A stretch of DNA of 64,000 nucleotides from Novosphingobium silvae. GTDB lineage: Bacteria > Pseudomonadota > Alphaproteobacteria > Sphingomonadales > Sphingomonadaceae. The first letter of the stretch is position 1. Every line of letters begins with the position of its first letter. The notes under the pieces are model-generated. The model was not told where the DNA came from and did no database searches. It worked only from the letters and a program-made list of their open reading frames with translations. A program made the translations under genes and the position numbers. The stretch covers positions 32,554-96,553 of the forward strand of contig NZ_WVTD01000015.1 in NCBI RefSeq assembly GCF_009856825.1, given 5' to 3'. Shown in pieces: positions 15,883-24,367 of this stretch.

Positions 15883-16646
15883 TGCGCAAGATCGTTCGCA
15901 TGCTGCTGGCTCTCCTGGCCCTTGCCGCTCCCGCAAGCGCCTGGGCCGACCCGCAGTACAAGCTGCTCGTCCTCGCGATCCCCAACAAGTACCACTACGA
16001 GTACATTCCGGTGGCACGCGACAGCCTGGAACGCCTGGCCAGGCTCCACGAGTTCGAGTTGGTATGGACGAACAGGCCCGAGGTCTTCGAGCAGGACCTC
16101 AAGCCCTACGCGGCGGTCCTGTTCCTCAACACGCCGGGAGAGGAGCTCAACGCGACCCAGCGCGCGGGCTTTGAGGCCTACATGCGCGCCGGCGGGAACG
16201 CGATGGTCGTTCACCGTGCGCTGATCATGCCGAACAAGGACTGGCCCTGGTACGAGAAGATGGTGGGGCGCAGCTTCGTCATCCATCCGATGCTGCAGAC
16301 CGGCGTGGTCACCGTGGAGGACAGCGGCTTCCCCGCAACCTTCGGCCTGCCCTCCCCCTGGCTCTGGAGCGACGAATTCTACGTGACCGCGAACCCGCAC
16401 AATATCGACATCACGCCGGTGCTGGGCGTGGACGAAAGCAGCTATGATCCCACGCTCATCTGGCCCGGCCAGATTGCAAGGCCGATGGGGAAGCACCACC
16501 CCATCGCTTGGCACCATCAATGGGAGAGGGGCCGCGTATTCGTCACCACCCTGGGGCACAACGTCGAGATGTACCGCGACCCTCAATACCTCGCGCACCT
16601 GATGGGCGGGATCTACTGGACCGCCACGGGACGAGGTCGCCGCTGA
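15879..16646 (+). CDS. ThuA-like exported protein
   Basis: This 255-residue protein carries a ThuA domain, a class I glutamine-amidotransferase-like fold often found beside carbohydrate enzymes. Supporting stretches are YAAVLFLNTPGEELN with AFEAYMRAGGNAMVVHR-like sequence, FPATFGLPSPWLWSDEFY, and near the end HQWERGRVFVTTLGH followed by YLAHLMGGIYW. A signal peptide (LLALLALAAPASAWA) predicts export. The start ATG at 15879 overlaps the previous stop, with a second in-frame ATG at 15882, so it is translated together with the beta-helix protein. Its biochemical role is unknown, and ThuA of Rhizobium is linked to trehalose and disaccharide metabolism. Confidence 0.82.
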   Translation: MMRKIVRMLLALLALAAPASAWADPQYKLLVLAIPNKYHYEYIPVARDSLERLARLHEFELVWTNRPEVFEQDLKPYAAVLFLNTPGEELNATQRAGFEAYMRAGGNAMVVHRALIMPNKDWPWYEKMVGRSFVIHPMLQTGVVTVEDSGFPATFGLPSPWLWSDEFYVTANPHNIDITPVLGVDESSYDPTLIWPGQIARPMGKHHPIAWHHQWERGRVFVTTLGHNVEMYRDPQYLAHLMGGIYWTATGRGRR

Positions 16647-16671
16647 CACCGCGCAGCCGGACGTTCAGGTC

Positions 16672-16709
16672 GGCGCACCGCCCCTGGGAGGAGGTTGGGG
16701 CGGTGCGCC
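16672..16709. terminator. Stem-loop between convergent genes
   Basis: GGCGCACCGCCCC (16672-16684) and GGGGCGGTGCGCC (16697-16709) form a perfect 13-bp stem with a 12-base loop. It lies between the converging thuA-like and GH43 genes. There is no T-run on either side, so it may terminate weakly in both directions or stabilise 3' ends. Confidence 0.6.
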
Positions 16710-16746
16710 TTGGCCGCCGCTTTGCGCAGGCGGGCGGCCAATGTGT

Positions 16747-18354
16747 TCAAGCGCTGCCGAGCGCCCGATATCGAAAGTCCCGCAGCTTCGCTTGCCCCGA
16801 TCCGGCCACGTAGACGCCGAAGCGAAGGCTGAGGAAGCCGCCGAAAACGTTATGGTGGATGCCCGAGACTTCCATCCGCGTGCCGTGCCGCTGCCAGGTC
16901 CGCCCTTCATCATAGGAGTAGTGCCAGGTGACGACGTTCTCCTCGTTGGTGACGCGCAGGCGCACGCTGCGGGCCTTGTGCGCCACCGCCGCCCAGGGAA
17001 GGTCCTCGGAGTACTCGTAGATTTTCAGCTTTTCGGGCGTGAAGCCCAGGCCCACGAATGCTTTGTGGTTGTAGAACAGGAGGATACCCGCCTCTCCATC
17101 ACCCGTGAGATCGATGGAGATTTCCGCCCGATAGCTGCGATCTCCGACGAGGCACGTCAGCGGCGAGGAATCGGCGGGCGAACTGCCGCTGGCGGTGATC
17201 GCCAGTGCGCCCGGTTCATAGCGCGCGCGGTCTGCCTCGCCGGACCTTGGCGCATGGAAGCTCCACTGCACGCCGAAGCGGTCACGGCTGAAGTCGTCCG
17301 ACAGTGCCGGCGCGGAGGCGCTTGGTACGCCGGCCTTCGGCTTGGGCAGCGGTAGGGAGAGATCGCCCCCCTTGGCGCGGAACCAGCCATCGGCCGTCCA
17401 CTCGATCGGCTCCAGCAGCGTCTGGCGGCCAAGCGTGCGCATGCCGTTCTCGTAGCCGTGGTAGACCATCCACCAGTCACCCGCCGGGCCTTCCACCAGA
17501 GTCGCATGGCCGCGCGACCACCACGGCTCCTCCACGCTGACGGTGCGCACCAGCGGGTTATGCGGGCAGTGCTCCCAAGGGCCATGGATCGAGCGCGATC
17601 TTGCGGCGATGACCATGTGCCCGGTGACCGGGCCCGCCGTCCCGCCGATTGCCGTCACGAGGTAGAACCACTCGCCTCGGCGCAGCAGCTTGGGCCCTTC
17701 GGGCGCGAAGTTCTCCACCACCCAGTCATCCGGATAGCGCCATGGGTCGTACGCCTTTTCCAGCGTGCCATCCGTGGCAAGGCCATCGTCGGTCAGGCGG
17801 ACCTTGCGGATGCCATTGGTGAAGAGGTAGCGCTTGCCGTCCTCGCCGACGATGTGCCCGGGATCGATGCTGCCTTCGATCTTGAGATCGATAGGTTCGC
17901 TCCACGGCCCGGAGATGTCGTCCGCCCAGATCACGAAGATCGACCAGCCCTCGCCCTTCGGGTCGGCGGGGATGTAGATGAAATAGCGGCCATCGTGCTT
18001 GACCAGGTCTACAGCCCAGATCGTGCCGAGATTCTGATGCAACGCAGGCCCAACCGGGGCCCAGTTGACGAGATCGGTCGAGCGCCAGATCACCAGACCC
18101 GGATAGGAATCGAAGGACGAAAACGTCATGTAGTAGACGCTGCCATCCTTGAGGATCGTGGGATCGGGGTGGTCCCCCGCCACGATGGGATTGCGGTAGA
18201 AACCGTTGCCGAGGTCGGCCTTGCGCTGCCCCTCGGCGCCCGAGCCCCACTTTGGCGCGGGCGTGGCTCGACCTTTCGTGAGCGCATTCGCCAGCGAAGG
18301 CACGGCTGCTCCGGCAAGCGCGCCCTGGAACATGGTGCGGCGTGTGATGCTCAT
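16747..18354 (-). CDS. Tat-exported GH43 beta-xylosidase/arabinofuranosidase
   Basis: This 535-residue glycoside hydrolase of family 43 has a five-bladed propeller followed by a C-terminal beta-sandwich (from about residue 340). The three catalytic acids are visible: base Asp64 in NPIVAGDHPDPT, pKa-tuning Asp164 in EGSIDPGH, and acid Glu219 in FAPEGPKL. I chose ATG 18354 because the protein then begins MSITRRTMFQGALAG, a clean twin-arginine leader, and follows the GH39 stop by 10 bases. The frame is open for ten more codons upstream. It removes xylose or arabinose from xylo-oligosaccharides in the periplasm, working with the co-transcribed GH39 enzyme. Xylose versus arabinose specificity is unresolved. 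Confidence 0.88.
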   Translation of the reverse strand: MSITRRTMFQGALAGAAVPSLANALTKGRATPAPKWGSGAEGQRKADLGNGFYRNPIVAGDHPDPTILKDGSVYYMTFSSFDSYPGLVIWRSTDLVNWAPVGPALHQNLGTIWAVDLVKHDGRYFIYIPADPKGEGWSIFVIWADDISGPWSEPIDLKIEGSIDPGHIVGEDGKRYLFTNGIRKVRLTDDGLATDGTLEKAYDPWRYPDDWVVENFAPEGPKLLRRGEWFYLVTAIGGTAGPVTGHMVIAARSRSIHGPWEHCPHNPLVRTVSVEEPWWSRGHATLVEGPAGDWWMVYHGYENGMRTLGRQTLLEPIEWTADGWFRAKGGDLSLPLPKPKAGVPSASAPALSDDFSRDRFGVQWSFHAPRSGEADRARYEPGALAITASGSSPADSSPLTCLVGDRSYRAEISIDLTGDGEAGILLFYNHKAFVGLGFTPEKLKIYEYSEDLPWAAVAHKARSVRLRVTNEENVVTWHYSYDEGRTWQRHGTRMEVSGIHHNVFGGFLSLRFGVYVAGSGQAKLRDFRYRALGSA

Positions 18355-18364
18355 CCCTGGCTTC

Positions 18365-19930
18365 CTACTGGCCTGCAGGCTCAAGCGTGACGAGCGCGAC
18401 GTCGTTGCTGCGCATCGACACCTCGACCGTGGCTGCGCCGTCGGCGCCCACGCGGACCCGCTTCTCCTGCTCGGGCCTGTCCGCCGTCTCGCGCTGGAGC
18501 TGGGACAATTGCGCGTCGCTCAGCGAGGCAGGCATGCCCATGTCAATGTAGGACGAGAGCGGATCGTTCAGCCGGTACCCGGTCTTGCGCACCTGCAGCC
18601 GATAGCTGCCCCGGGGCATGTGGGTGAACCGGAACGTGACTTTCTGACTTGCCGTCGCCGGAACCTGCCGCGTGTAGAACGGCTTGTTGCTGAGGTTCTG
18701 CACGGGCTGCTGGAAATCCCAGACCAGCGCGGTCACACGCTTGCCGTCGCGCGCCGCCATGGCCTGCTCGTCCCCTGTCGCAAGCGCCTGACCACGAATC
18801 TCGTTCAGGTACTTGTAGGCAAACCACGCGGGCTTGCGGATGCCTTCACGGTTCATCAGGCCGAAACCGCCGTGGAACGGCGTGGGCGGCGGCCCCGGTT
18901 CCTCGAACAGGTCGGTATAGGTCCAGTAGCTCATGCCCTGCGCCAGGCCTTGCGTCTGCTTGAGCTTGGAGAGGATGTAAGGCGCGCTGATATAGCTGTC
19001 GTGCACGAAGTCACGCGGCGTGTAGCTGGTGCTCCACTCCGTGAAGAAGAGCGGCACACCCGGGAAAGCCGAAGCCTCGATCTCGCCGCGAACCTTGCGA
19101 ACATCGCCGACGATCGCATCGCGCGAAGGTGACAGCTTGGTGTCCTGCTTGCCCTCTTCATCCAGGAAGCCGCCTTCCACGCCGTAGGTGTGGGTCGTCA
19201 CGAAATCGACCGGCAGCTTGTTGTCCGACGCGTACTTCAGGAACTCCGGCACCCAGGCCGCACCGGCAGTTGCCGGACCGCCGACGCGCAAGGCAGGGTC
19301 GATCGCCTTGATGGTGCGAGCGGTGTTGGCGTAGAGTTCGAAGTAGGCCTTCTGGTCTGCCTTTTCCCAGAAGCCGTCGAGGTTCGGCTCGTTCCAGAGC
19401 TCGAAGTACCAGCTGCGCACTTCATCAACGCCGTAGCGGCCGCGCACATGGGTGACGAAGGCATTCACGAGATCGCGCCACATCGCCGGGTCGGGGTGCG
19501 ACGTGTTGCCCTTCCAGTAGAACAGCTGCTGTTCCGAGGTGCGCATCACCGCCGGTGTCCAGCCCAGTTCGACGAACGGTCGGATGTGCTTGGCAAGCAG
19601 GCCATCGTACAGCTGGTCGAGCCTGGTCCAGTCATAGACGATCTTGCCGTCCACCTTCCGCACAGTGCCGAGCACGTCATGGAAGACATCGTGGAAGCGG
19701 ATGTAGCGAAAGCCCAGCTCGTCCGAAGCGACTTTGAGCTGGGCCTGGCTGTCATCGCGGATCAGCGTGCCCGGATAGTCCGAACCGACCGAGAGATCGA
19801 AGAAGCGATCGACGGGACCCGTCGGCGCTGCGACATCGATAGCGATCTCGCGCAAGGGCGAGGCTTGGGCGGCCAACGCGGGCTGCGCGATCGCGGCCGC
19901 TGCAGCAATAACTGCTCCGATCTTCTGCAT
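18365..19930 (-). CDS. GH39 beta-xylosidase, exported
   Basis: This 521-residue family 39 retaining beta-xylosidase has a Sec signal (AIAQPALA). The acid/base Glu181 lies in FELWNEPNLDGFW and the nucleophile Glu298 in LFFTEWSTSYTPRD. Other family features are RYIRFHDVFHD and FVTTHTYG. It releases D-xylose from the ends of xylo-oligosaccharides, feeding the xylose dehydrogenase and transporter encoded nearby. It is first in a two-gene unit with GH43. A LacI-type operator candidate lies 26 bp upstream of the start, so xylose induction is likely. Confidence 0.92.
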   Translation of the reverse strand: MQKIGAVIAAAAAIAQPALAAQASPLREIAIDVAAPTGPVDRFFDLSVGSDYPGTLIRDDSQAQLKVASDELGFRYIRFHDVFHDVLGTVRKVDGKIVYDWTRLDQLYDGLLAKHIRPFVELGWTPAVMRTSEQQLFYWKGNTSHPDPAMWRDLVNAFVTHVRGRYGVDEVRSWYFELWNEPNLDGFWEKADQKAYFELYANTARTIKAIDPALRVGGPATAGAAWVPEFLKYASDNKLPVDFVTTHTYGVEGGFLDEEGKQDTKLSPSRDAIVGDVRKVRGEIEASAFPGVPLFFTEWSTSYTPRDFVHDSYISAPYILSKLKQTQGLAQGMSYWTYTDLFEEPGPPPTPFHGGFGLMNREGIRKPAWFAYKYLNEIRGQALATGDEQAMAARDGKRVTALVWDFQQPVQNLSNKPFYTRQVPATASQKVTFRFTHMPRGSYRLQVRKTGYRLNDPLSSYIDMGMPASLSDAQLSQLQRETADRPEQEKRVRVGADGAATVEVSMRSNDVALVTLEPAGQ

Positions 19931-19955
19931 GCCAATCCTCTCGATTCTTTGTCGA

Positions 19956-19969
19956 TGTTAGCGCAATCA
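19956..19969. promoter_or_regulatory. LacI-family operator candidate 3
   Basis: TGTTAGCGCAATCA keeps seven of eight fixed positions of TGNNANCGNTNNCA. It lies 26 bp upstream of the GH39 start at 19930, where a bound repressor would block transcription of the GH39-GH43 unit. Confidence 0.45.
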
Positions 19970-19986
19970 TTGTTAAGCGCAAGAAG

Positions 19987-20017
19987 GTGTCCAGCCCGGA
20001 CTTGCCGGGCCGGACAC
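19987..20017 (-). terminator. Terminator-like hairpin after GH1
   Basis: The arms at 19987-19999 and 20105-type partner 20005-20017 pair over 13 positions with one mismatch, around a 5-base loop. The hairpin begins 3 bases after the GH1 stop and is followed on the minus strand by CTTCTTG. It separates the GH31-GH1 transcript from the GH39-GH43 unit. Confidence 0.7.
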
Positions 20018-20019
20018 AA

Positions 20020-21495
20020 TCACACCAGTCGGTTGGTGCGGATCAGTTCACGATACCAGTCGGCGCTGAGCTTGGGCGTGCGCTTCAGGGTCTTGAAGTC
20101 GACGTGGTGGATGCCGAACAGCTTGGTGTAGCCGTCCTCCCACTCGAAATTGTCCATCAGGCTCCACAGGAAGTACCCCTCGATCGGATACCCTTCGCGT
20201 GTGGCGCGCTGGAGATGAGTCAGGTAGTTGCGCAAGTACATGACGCGGTCTGCGTCATAGACCTTGCCGTCCTGCGCGACAGGATCGTCCGCCGAAGTGC
20301 CGTTCTCCGAGATGTAGATCTTCTTCGGCTTCCATAGATCGCTGACCGTGCGCACGCCCCAGTAGAGCGCCTCCGGCCCGACATAGAGCCAGGGCGAGGC
20401 CATGCGCGGCGAGTTGGCGAGATGGGGCAGGATCTCGTAGCCGCTGGCCGTGTCCGCCGCCCGCACGAAGTTGGGCGTGTAGATGTTGAGGGACACGAAA
20501 TCGAGCGGCGAACCGATCAGCTTCATGTCGCCCGCCTTCATCTTGGGCGCATCCTTGCCCTGCGCGGCAAGGTAGCTCTCGAGGTAGCGGCCCTCGAGGA
20601 TGGCGGTGAGGAACATCGCGTTCTCCTCGCGCATCGCCTTACCGGTTGCGGCGATATGCTCGGGCGTCTCGATCGCGGGCACGAAGATCGTCGGGTTGTC
20701 CGCCAGACCAACCTCCGTGCCTGCTCTTGCCGCCGCCCGGATCGCCTGCACGCCGAGGCCGTGGGCCAGCACGCCGTGATGGCGGATCTGGTTCACCTCG
20801 GCCATGGGCAGCTTGAGGCCGGGCGCCTTGCCGCCGGTCATGTAGGAGAGGTCGGTGAAGCAGCGCAGCTCGTTGACCGTCATGATGTGCTTCACCCGGT
20901 CGGTGACCTTGCCCGCCATGTAGCCGGCGTAATCCCCGAACGCATAGGCGGTGTCGCGCGACTGCCAGCCGCCCTCTAGACCCGTGGGCAGGTCCCAGTG
21001 GAAGAGCGTCATGTGCGGCTCGATGCCCGCTGCAAGCAGGCCGTCGATCAGGCGATTGTAGTAGTCGAGCCCCTTCTGGTTGGGCTTGCCCCTGCCGCTC
21101 GGGAAGATGCGCGACCACGCCACGGAGAAGCGATAGGCCTTGACGCCCAGCGCCTTGAGGAGCTCGATGTCCTCCTTGTAGCGGTGATAGCTGTCGCAGG
21201 CGACGTCACCGGTTCCACCGTCGCGCGTCTTGCCCGGGGTGTGCGAGAACACGTCCCAGTTCGTCTCGCCGCGTCCGTCTTCCTTTACCCCGCCCTCGAT
21301 CTGGTAGGATGCGGTCGCGCAGCCCCAGAGGAAGTCGGCGGGGAAGGAAAGCGCGTCGGCAGCGGCGGCGCCCGAGGAAGCGGCGGCGGAAGTTGCGGCT
21401 CCGCCCTGTGCGGCAGCACCCCGGCCCCCCAAAGCAGCCCCGAGCGCTGCGGCACCGAAGCCGAGGCCGAGCTGGCGGCGATTGATTCCTGTCAT
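20020..21495 (-). CDS. Tat-exported GH1 beta-glucosidase-like enzyme
   Basis: This 491-residue family 1 glycosidase has FLWGCATASYQIEGG (about 55-69), the nucleophile Glu397 in IYISENGT, and WSLMDNFEWEDGY near the end. The acid/base Glu209 sits in TVNEL, where most GH1 enzymes have T-x-NEP. The leader INRRQLGLGFGAAALG is a twin-arginine signal followed by a low-complexity Ala/Gly linker to about residue 47. Periplasmic export is therefore likely, which is less common for GH1. It follows the GH31 gene by 30 bases on the same strand. It should remove glucose (or another beta-linked sugar) from oligosaccharides unmasked by its partner. Confidence 0.88.
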   Translation of the reverse strand: MTGINRRQLGLGFGAAALGAALGGRGAAAQGGAATSAAASSGAAAADALSFPADFLWGCATASYQIEGGVKEDGRGETNWDVFSHTPGKTRDGGTGDVACDSYHRYKEDIELLKALGVKAYRFSVAWSRIFPSGRGKPNQKGLDYYNRLIDGLLAAGIEPHMTLFHWDLPTGLEGGWQSRDTAYAFGDYAGYMAGKVTDRVKHIMTVNELRCFTDLSYMTGGKAPGLKLPMAEVNQIRHHGVLAHGLGVQAIRAAARAGTEVGLADNPTIFVPAIETPEHIAATGKAMREENAMFLTAILEGRYLESYLAAQGKDAPKMKAGDMKLIGSPLDFVSLNIYTPNFVRAADTASGYEILPHLANSPRMASPWLYVGPEALYWGVRTVSDLWKPKKIYISENGTSADDPVAQDGKVYDADRVMYLRNYLTHLQRATREGYPIEGYFLWSLMDNFEWEDGYTKLFGIHHVDFKTLKRTPKLSADWYRELIRTNRLV

Positions 21496-21525
21496 TGGTC
21501 CGTCTCCTGAAATGTCGACCGGGGC

Positions 21526-23886
21526 TTACTGCCCGGCCATGATCCTGACGAGGCCGTTCAGGGACTGGCCCGTCGGCAGCGCCTGACGGCTGGTGAGCCT
21601 GCCGCTCGCATCGTCCCAGACCAGTTCCGCCTTGCGACCGCCTTTCCCGCGATAGGCGTTGGTGGTGCCATCATCGTCGTAGAGCGTGAAGGAAGCGTCG
21701 GCGCCCGGATAGACGCGGATGCTGTCGATCATCTGCTTCGTGGCGGTGCTCTGCACCTGTGCGCCGATGGGGACGATGGAGCCGGCCTTCACGAAGACCG
21801 GAATACGCTCGATGGGCGTGTCGACCTCCACCGTCTGCCCGCCTTCGAAGCGCTGGTTGGTCCAGTAGTCGTACCAGGCGGTGCCCGCGGGCAGGTAGAC
21901 CGACCGGCGGGTCTGGCCCTGCTTCGTCACCGGAGCGACGAGGAAGGCCTTGCCGAGCATGTACTCGTCGCCGATCGTCGCGACCTTGGGGTCGTTGGGG
22001 AAGTCCATGAACAGCGCCCGCATGAACGGCGCACCGGTCTCGTAAGTCCCGCGTCCCAGCGAGTAGAGGTACGGGATCAGCGAATAGCGCAGGCGCAGCC
22101 AGTCGGCGAGGATCGGCTCGGCCGCGGTGCCGTATTCCCAGAGCGAGGCTCCGGGCCGCTGGCCGTGGATGCGAAGAGTGGGCGTGAAGACGCTGTACTC
22201 GAACCAGCGGACGAACAGCTCGGGATAGTCGGTGTAGTCGGGCGCCATCGCGGTCGCGCCCGCAGGATCGACGAGTAGCGGGTGCTGCGCCTTGGGTCCG
22301 CTCGGCCACTGCCATCCGCCGATGTCGCTGCCCCAGTAGGCAAGGCCGCTGGCGGTGAAGCCCAGACCTGCCGGAACCTGCCGCTCAAGCGCCTCCCAGG
22401 TGGACTTGACGTCGGAGGACCAGAACAGCCCTCCATTGCGCTGCGAACCAAGGTAAGCGGCACGCGCCAGGATCATGTTGCGGAAGTTCGGGCGATCCCG
22501 CTCGGACCCTGCCGCCACGCCGCCGGTGTGCACCAGCGGGAAGAGGTTGTGGTAGCGGTCGCCCGAACCGATCGAATAGAAGTAGCCGTCCGGGATAAGG
22601 TCTGGCTCGGTCTCGTCGAGCCAGAACCAGTCGAAACCTTCGGACAGGATGTTGTCGCGCAGCTTGCCCCAGAACCACTCGCGCGCCTCGGGATTGGTGC
22701 TGTCGATCAGGGCGCCGGCCCGATCATAGCGCATCGGCAGGCCGTCGACGACGTTGCCCTCCTTGTCCTTCAGCAGCCAACCCTTGGAGGACAGCATGTC
22801 GAAGTAGCGGGACTCCCGCTCGAAGCGCGGCCAGACGCTGATGATCGAGCGCATGCCCATCGACTTCAGCTGCTCGTTCATCCCCTTGGGATCGGGGAAA
22901 TAGGTGCGATCGATGTCGAGCTGGCCCATGCGCGACCAGTAGAACCAGTCGAGAACCATGACGTCGAGCGGCAGGTTGCGCTGCCGATAGCCTTGCGCGA
23001 CGTCGAGCAGTTCCTTCTGCGTCTCGTAGCGGGCCTTGCTCTGGATCAGGCCGAATGCCGCCTTGGGGGGCAGCGGCGTCTCGCCGGTAAGCTTGGCATA
23101 GCCTGCGTAAAGCTCGTCCGTGGTCTTGCCGGTGATGACGAAGAACGACACGCGCTCGCCCACTTGCGACTGGAAGCGAGTGCTGCCGTGGAGGCCAGGC
23201 CACACGAGAGTACGCGCCGGGTTGTCCCAGACGATGCCGTAGCCCTTGTTGGTGACCATGAAGGGAACGCAGACAGTCTCGCCCGCCGGTGCGTCGTAGT
23301 TGTGCGCGCAGTCGATCTGCCGCCCCCTGAGGTCGAGCGTGCCTTCCTGGTTCTGGCCAAGGCCATAGTAGTGCTCGTCGGCGGCCGCGTCGAACGTCGC
23401 GCCGGCCTTGAAGGTCTTTTCGCCGTTGACGGTGACAGGCGCCATTTCCCACCCGGTCATGCGAGTGAGCACGGTCCCGTCCGCACTTTTGACCGACAGG
23501 GTAACCGGCGGCAGCGACGGCGCGAAATAGCGCTGCATCATCGTCGGCGCAGGAGGATAGGGCTGCGCGTCGACCGTCAGCGTGAGCGCGGAAGAAGCGA
23601 ACACATCGCCAGAGGCATCCGCCCGGTGAGTCCAGCCCGCGGCATCGGCCTTCGCGTTTGGCCCCTCGCCCGGAGACGCACTCGCCAACGCCGGATCGAG
23701 GGCGATCGTCACCCGCACGATATTGGGCGCATAGGGCTCGACAGCGACACGGCTGCCGTTCCGGTCGAGCAGCGCCATCGGCTCTGCCGCCGCGCCGCTG
23801 GCGGCAAGCGCCATCCACGACAACCCCAGCGCCAGCAATCCCTTTTGTGCGACCTGCGCCGCGCGCGCCCTGCCGGTCATCTTCAT
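21526..23886 (-). CDS. GH31 alpha-xylosidase/alpha-glucosidase, exported
   Basis: This family 31 glycosidase has about 786 residues. The nucleophile Asp is in FDWFWLDETEPD (about residue 424) and the acid/base Asp in LFWSSDVKSTWEAL (about 492), followed by WGSDIGGWQWP. The long N-terminal beta-sandwich includes HYYGLGQNQEG. A Sec signal (ALGLSWMALAASGAAA) predicts export. ATG 23886 is chosen because AAGGAGGGG lies directly upstream; a GTG at 23907 would start inside that ribosome site. Beside beta-xylosidase, beta-glucosidase and xylose genes, an alpha-xylosidase acting on xyloglucan oligosaccharides is the best guess. Two LacI-type operator candidates lie upstream. Confidence 0.88.
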   Translation of the reverse strand: MKMTGRARAAQVAQKGLLALGLSWMALAASGAAAEPMALLDRNGSRVAVEPYAPNIVRVTIALDPALASASPGEGPNAKADAAGWTHRADASGDVFASSALTLTVDAQPYPPAPTMMQRYFAPSLPPVTLSVKSADGTVLTRMTGWEMAPVTVNGEKTFKAGATFDAAADEHYYGLGQNQEGTLDLRGRQIDCAHNYDAPAGETVCVPFMVTNKGYGIVWDNPARTLVWPGLHGSTRFQSQVGERVSFFVITGKTTDELYAGYAKLTGETPLPPKAAFGLIQSKARYETQKELLDVAQGYRQRNLPLDVMVLDWFYWSRMGQLDIDRTYFPDPKGMNEQLKSMGMRSIISVWPRFERESRYFDMLSSKGWLLKDKEGNVVDGLPMRYDRAGALIDSTNPEAREWFWGKLRDNILSEGFDWFWLDETEPDLIPDGYFYSIGSGDRYHNLFPLVHTGGVAAGSERDRPNFRNMILARAAYLGSQRNGGLFWSSDVKSTWEALERQVPAGLGFTASGLAYWGSDIGGWQWPSGPKAQHPLLVDPAGATAMAPDYTDYPELFVRWFEYSVFTPTLRIHGQRPGASLWEYGTAAEPILADWLRLRYSLIPYLYSLGRGTYETGAPFMRALFMDFPNDPKVATIGDEYMLGKAFLVAPVTKQGQTRRSVYLPAGTAWYDYWTNQRFEGGQTVEVDTPIERIPVFVKAGSIVPIGAQVQSTATKQMIDSIRVYPGADASFTLYDDDGTTNAYRGKGGRKAELVWDDASGRLTSRQALPTGQSLNGLVRIMAGQ

Positions 23887-23982
23887 TCCCCTCCTTACCC
23901 GTTTCACTTCACGCCGCCTCTCGGGCGCAAGACATATGGACTATCGCTGCCGGTTCGATGCCGCGCGATTTCGGTGGATCAT

Positions 23983-23996
23983 TGATATCGCTAGCG
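23983..23996. promoter_or_regulatory. LacI-family operator candidate 4
   Basis: TGATATCGCTAGCG matches seven of eight fixed positions of TGNNANCGNTNNCA. It lies 97 bp upstream of the GH31 start at 23886, in the divergent region shared with the xylose operon. Confidence 0.45.
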
Positions 23997-24161
23997 CCGA
24001 AAAAGCTTCGGCCACACCAGCGCTTCCGCACAGGCACGCGTCCTGGATGCAGGTGCGGTGCCGCAGGCTGTCGAAACCACCCATCAACATGGCCATCCTC
24101 TTGAACCCCTCGCCGCCCGGAAACTGACGCTCCGGTGCCGAATACGAATAGACAATCGCTT

Positions 24162-24175
24162 TGGTATCGCTATCA
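24162..24175. promoter_or_regulatory. LacI-family operator candidate 5
   Basis: TGGTATCGCTATCA matches all eight fixed positions of TGNNANCGNTNNCA. It lies in the GH31-xylB divergent region, 179 bp from site 4, and 27 bp before the ribosome site of the possible leader ORF in front of xylB. Paired sites could allow looping. Confidence 0.6.
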
Positions 24176-24202
24176 CATCGCCCTGTCGAGTGGGAGTTAG
24201 GG

Positions 24203-24367
24203 ATGGTGATCGTATTTTCTTTCGGGGATTCCGCAGGAGAGAGCGTGCGCACCAGTAGTACGCGCTCGTATCTGGCCGCGCCTCGGCCGTCAGCCTCGTT
24301 ACCGAGTGGAAGCCGCGCCGCCGGGACCATGCTGCAGGGTGCTTTGGCGGCCGGTGTCTTCGCATGA
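24203..24367 (+). CDS. Possible 54-codon leader ORF coupled to xylB
   Basis: GGGAG (24192-24196) stands six bases before the ATG at 24203. The 54-residue frame (MVIVFSFGDSAGES and onward, ending LAAGVFA) stops at 24365-24367, overlapping the xylB ATG as ATGA. The xylB start itself lacks a Shine-Dalgarno, so translation through this ORF could feed xylB. The peptide is not recognisable. In GC-rich DNA such an open frame can also arise by chance. Confidence 0.35.
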   Translation: MVIVFSFGDSAGESVRTSSTRSYLAAPRPSASLPSGSRAAGTMLQGALAAGVFA

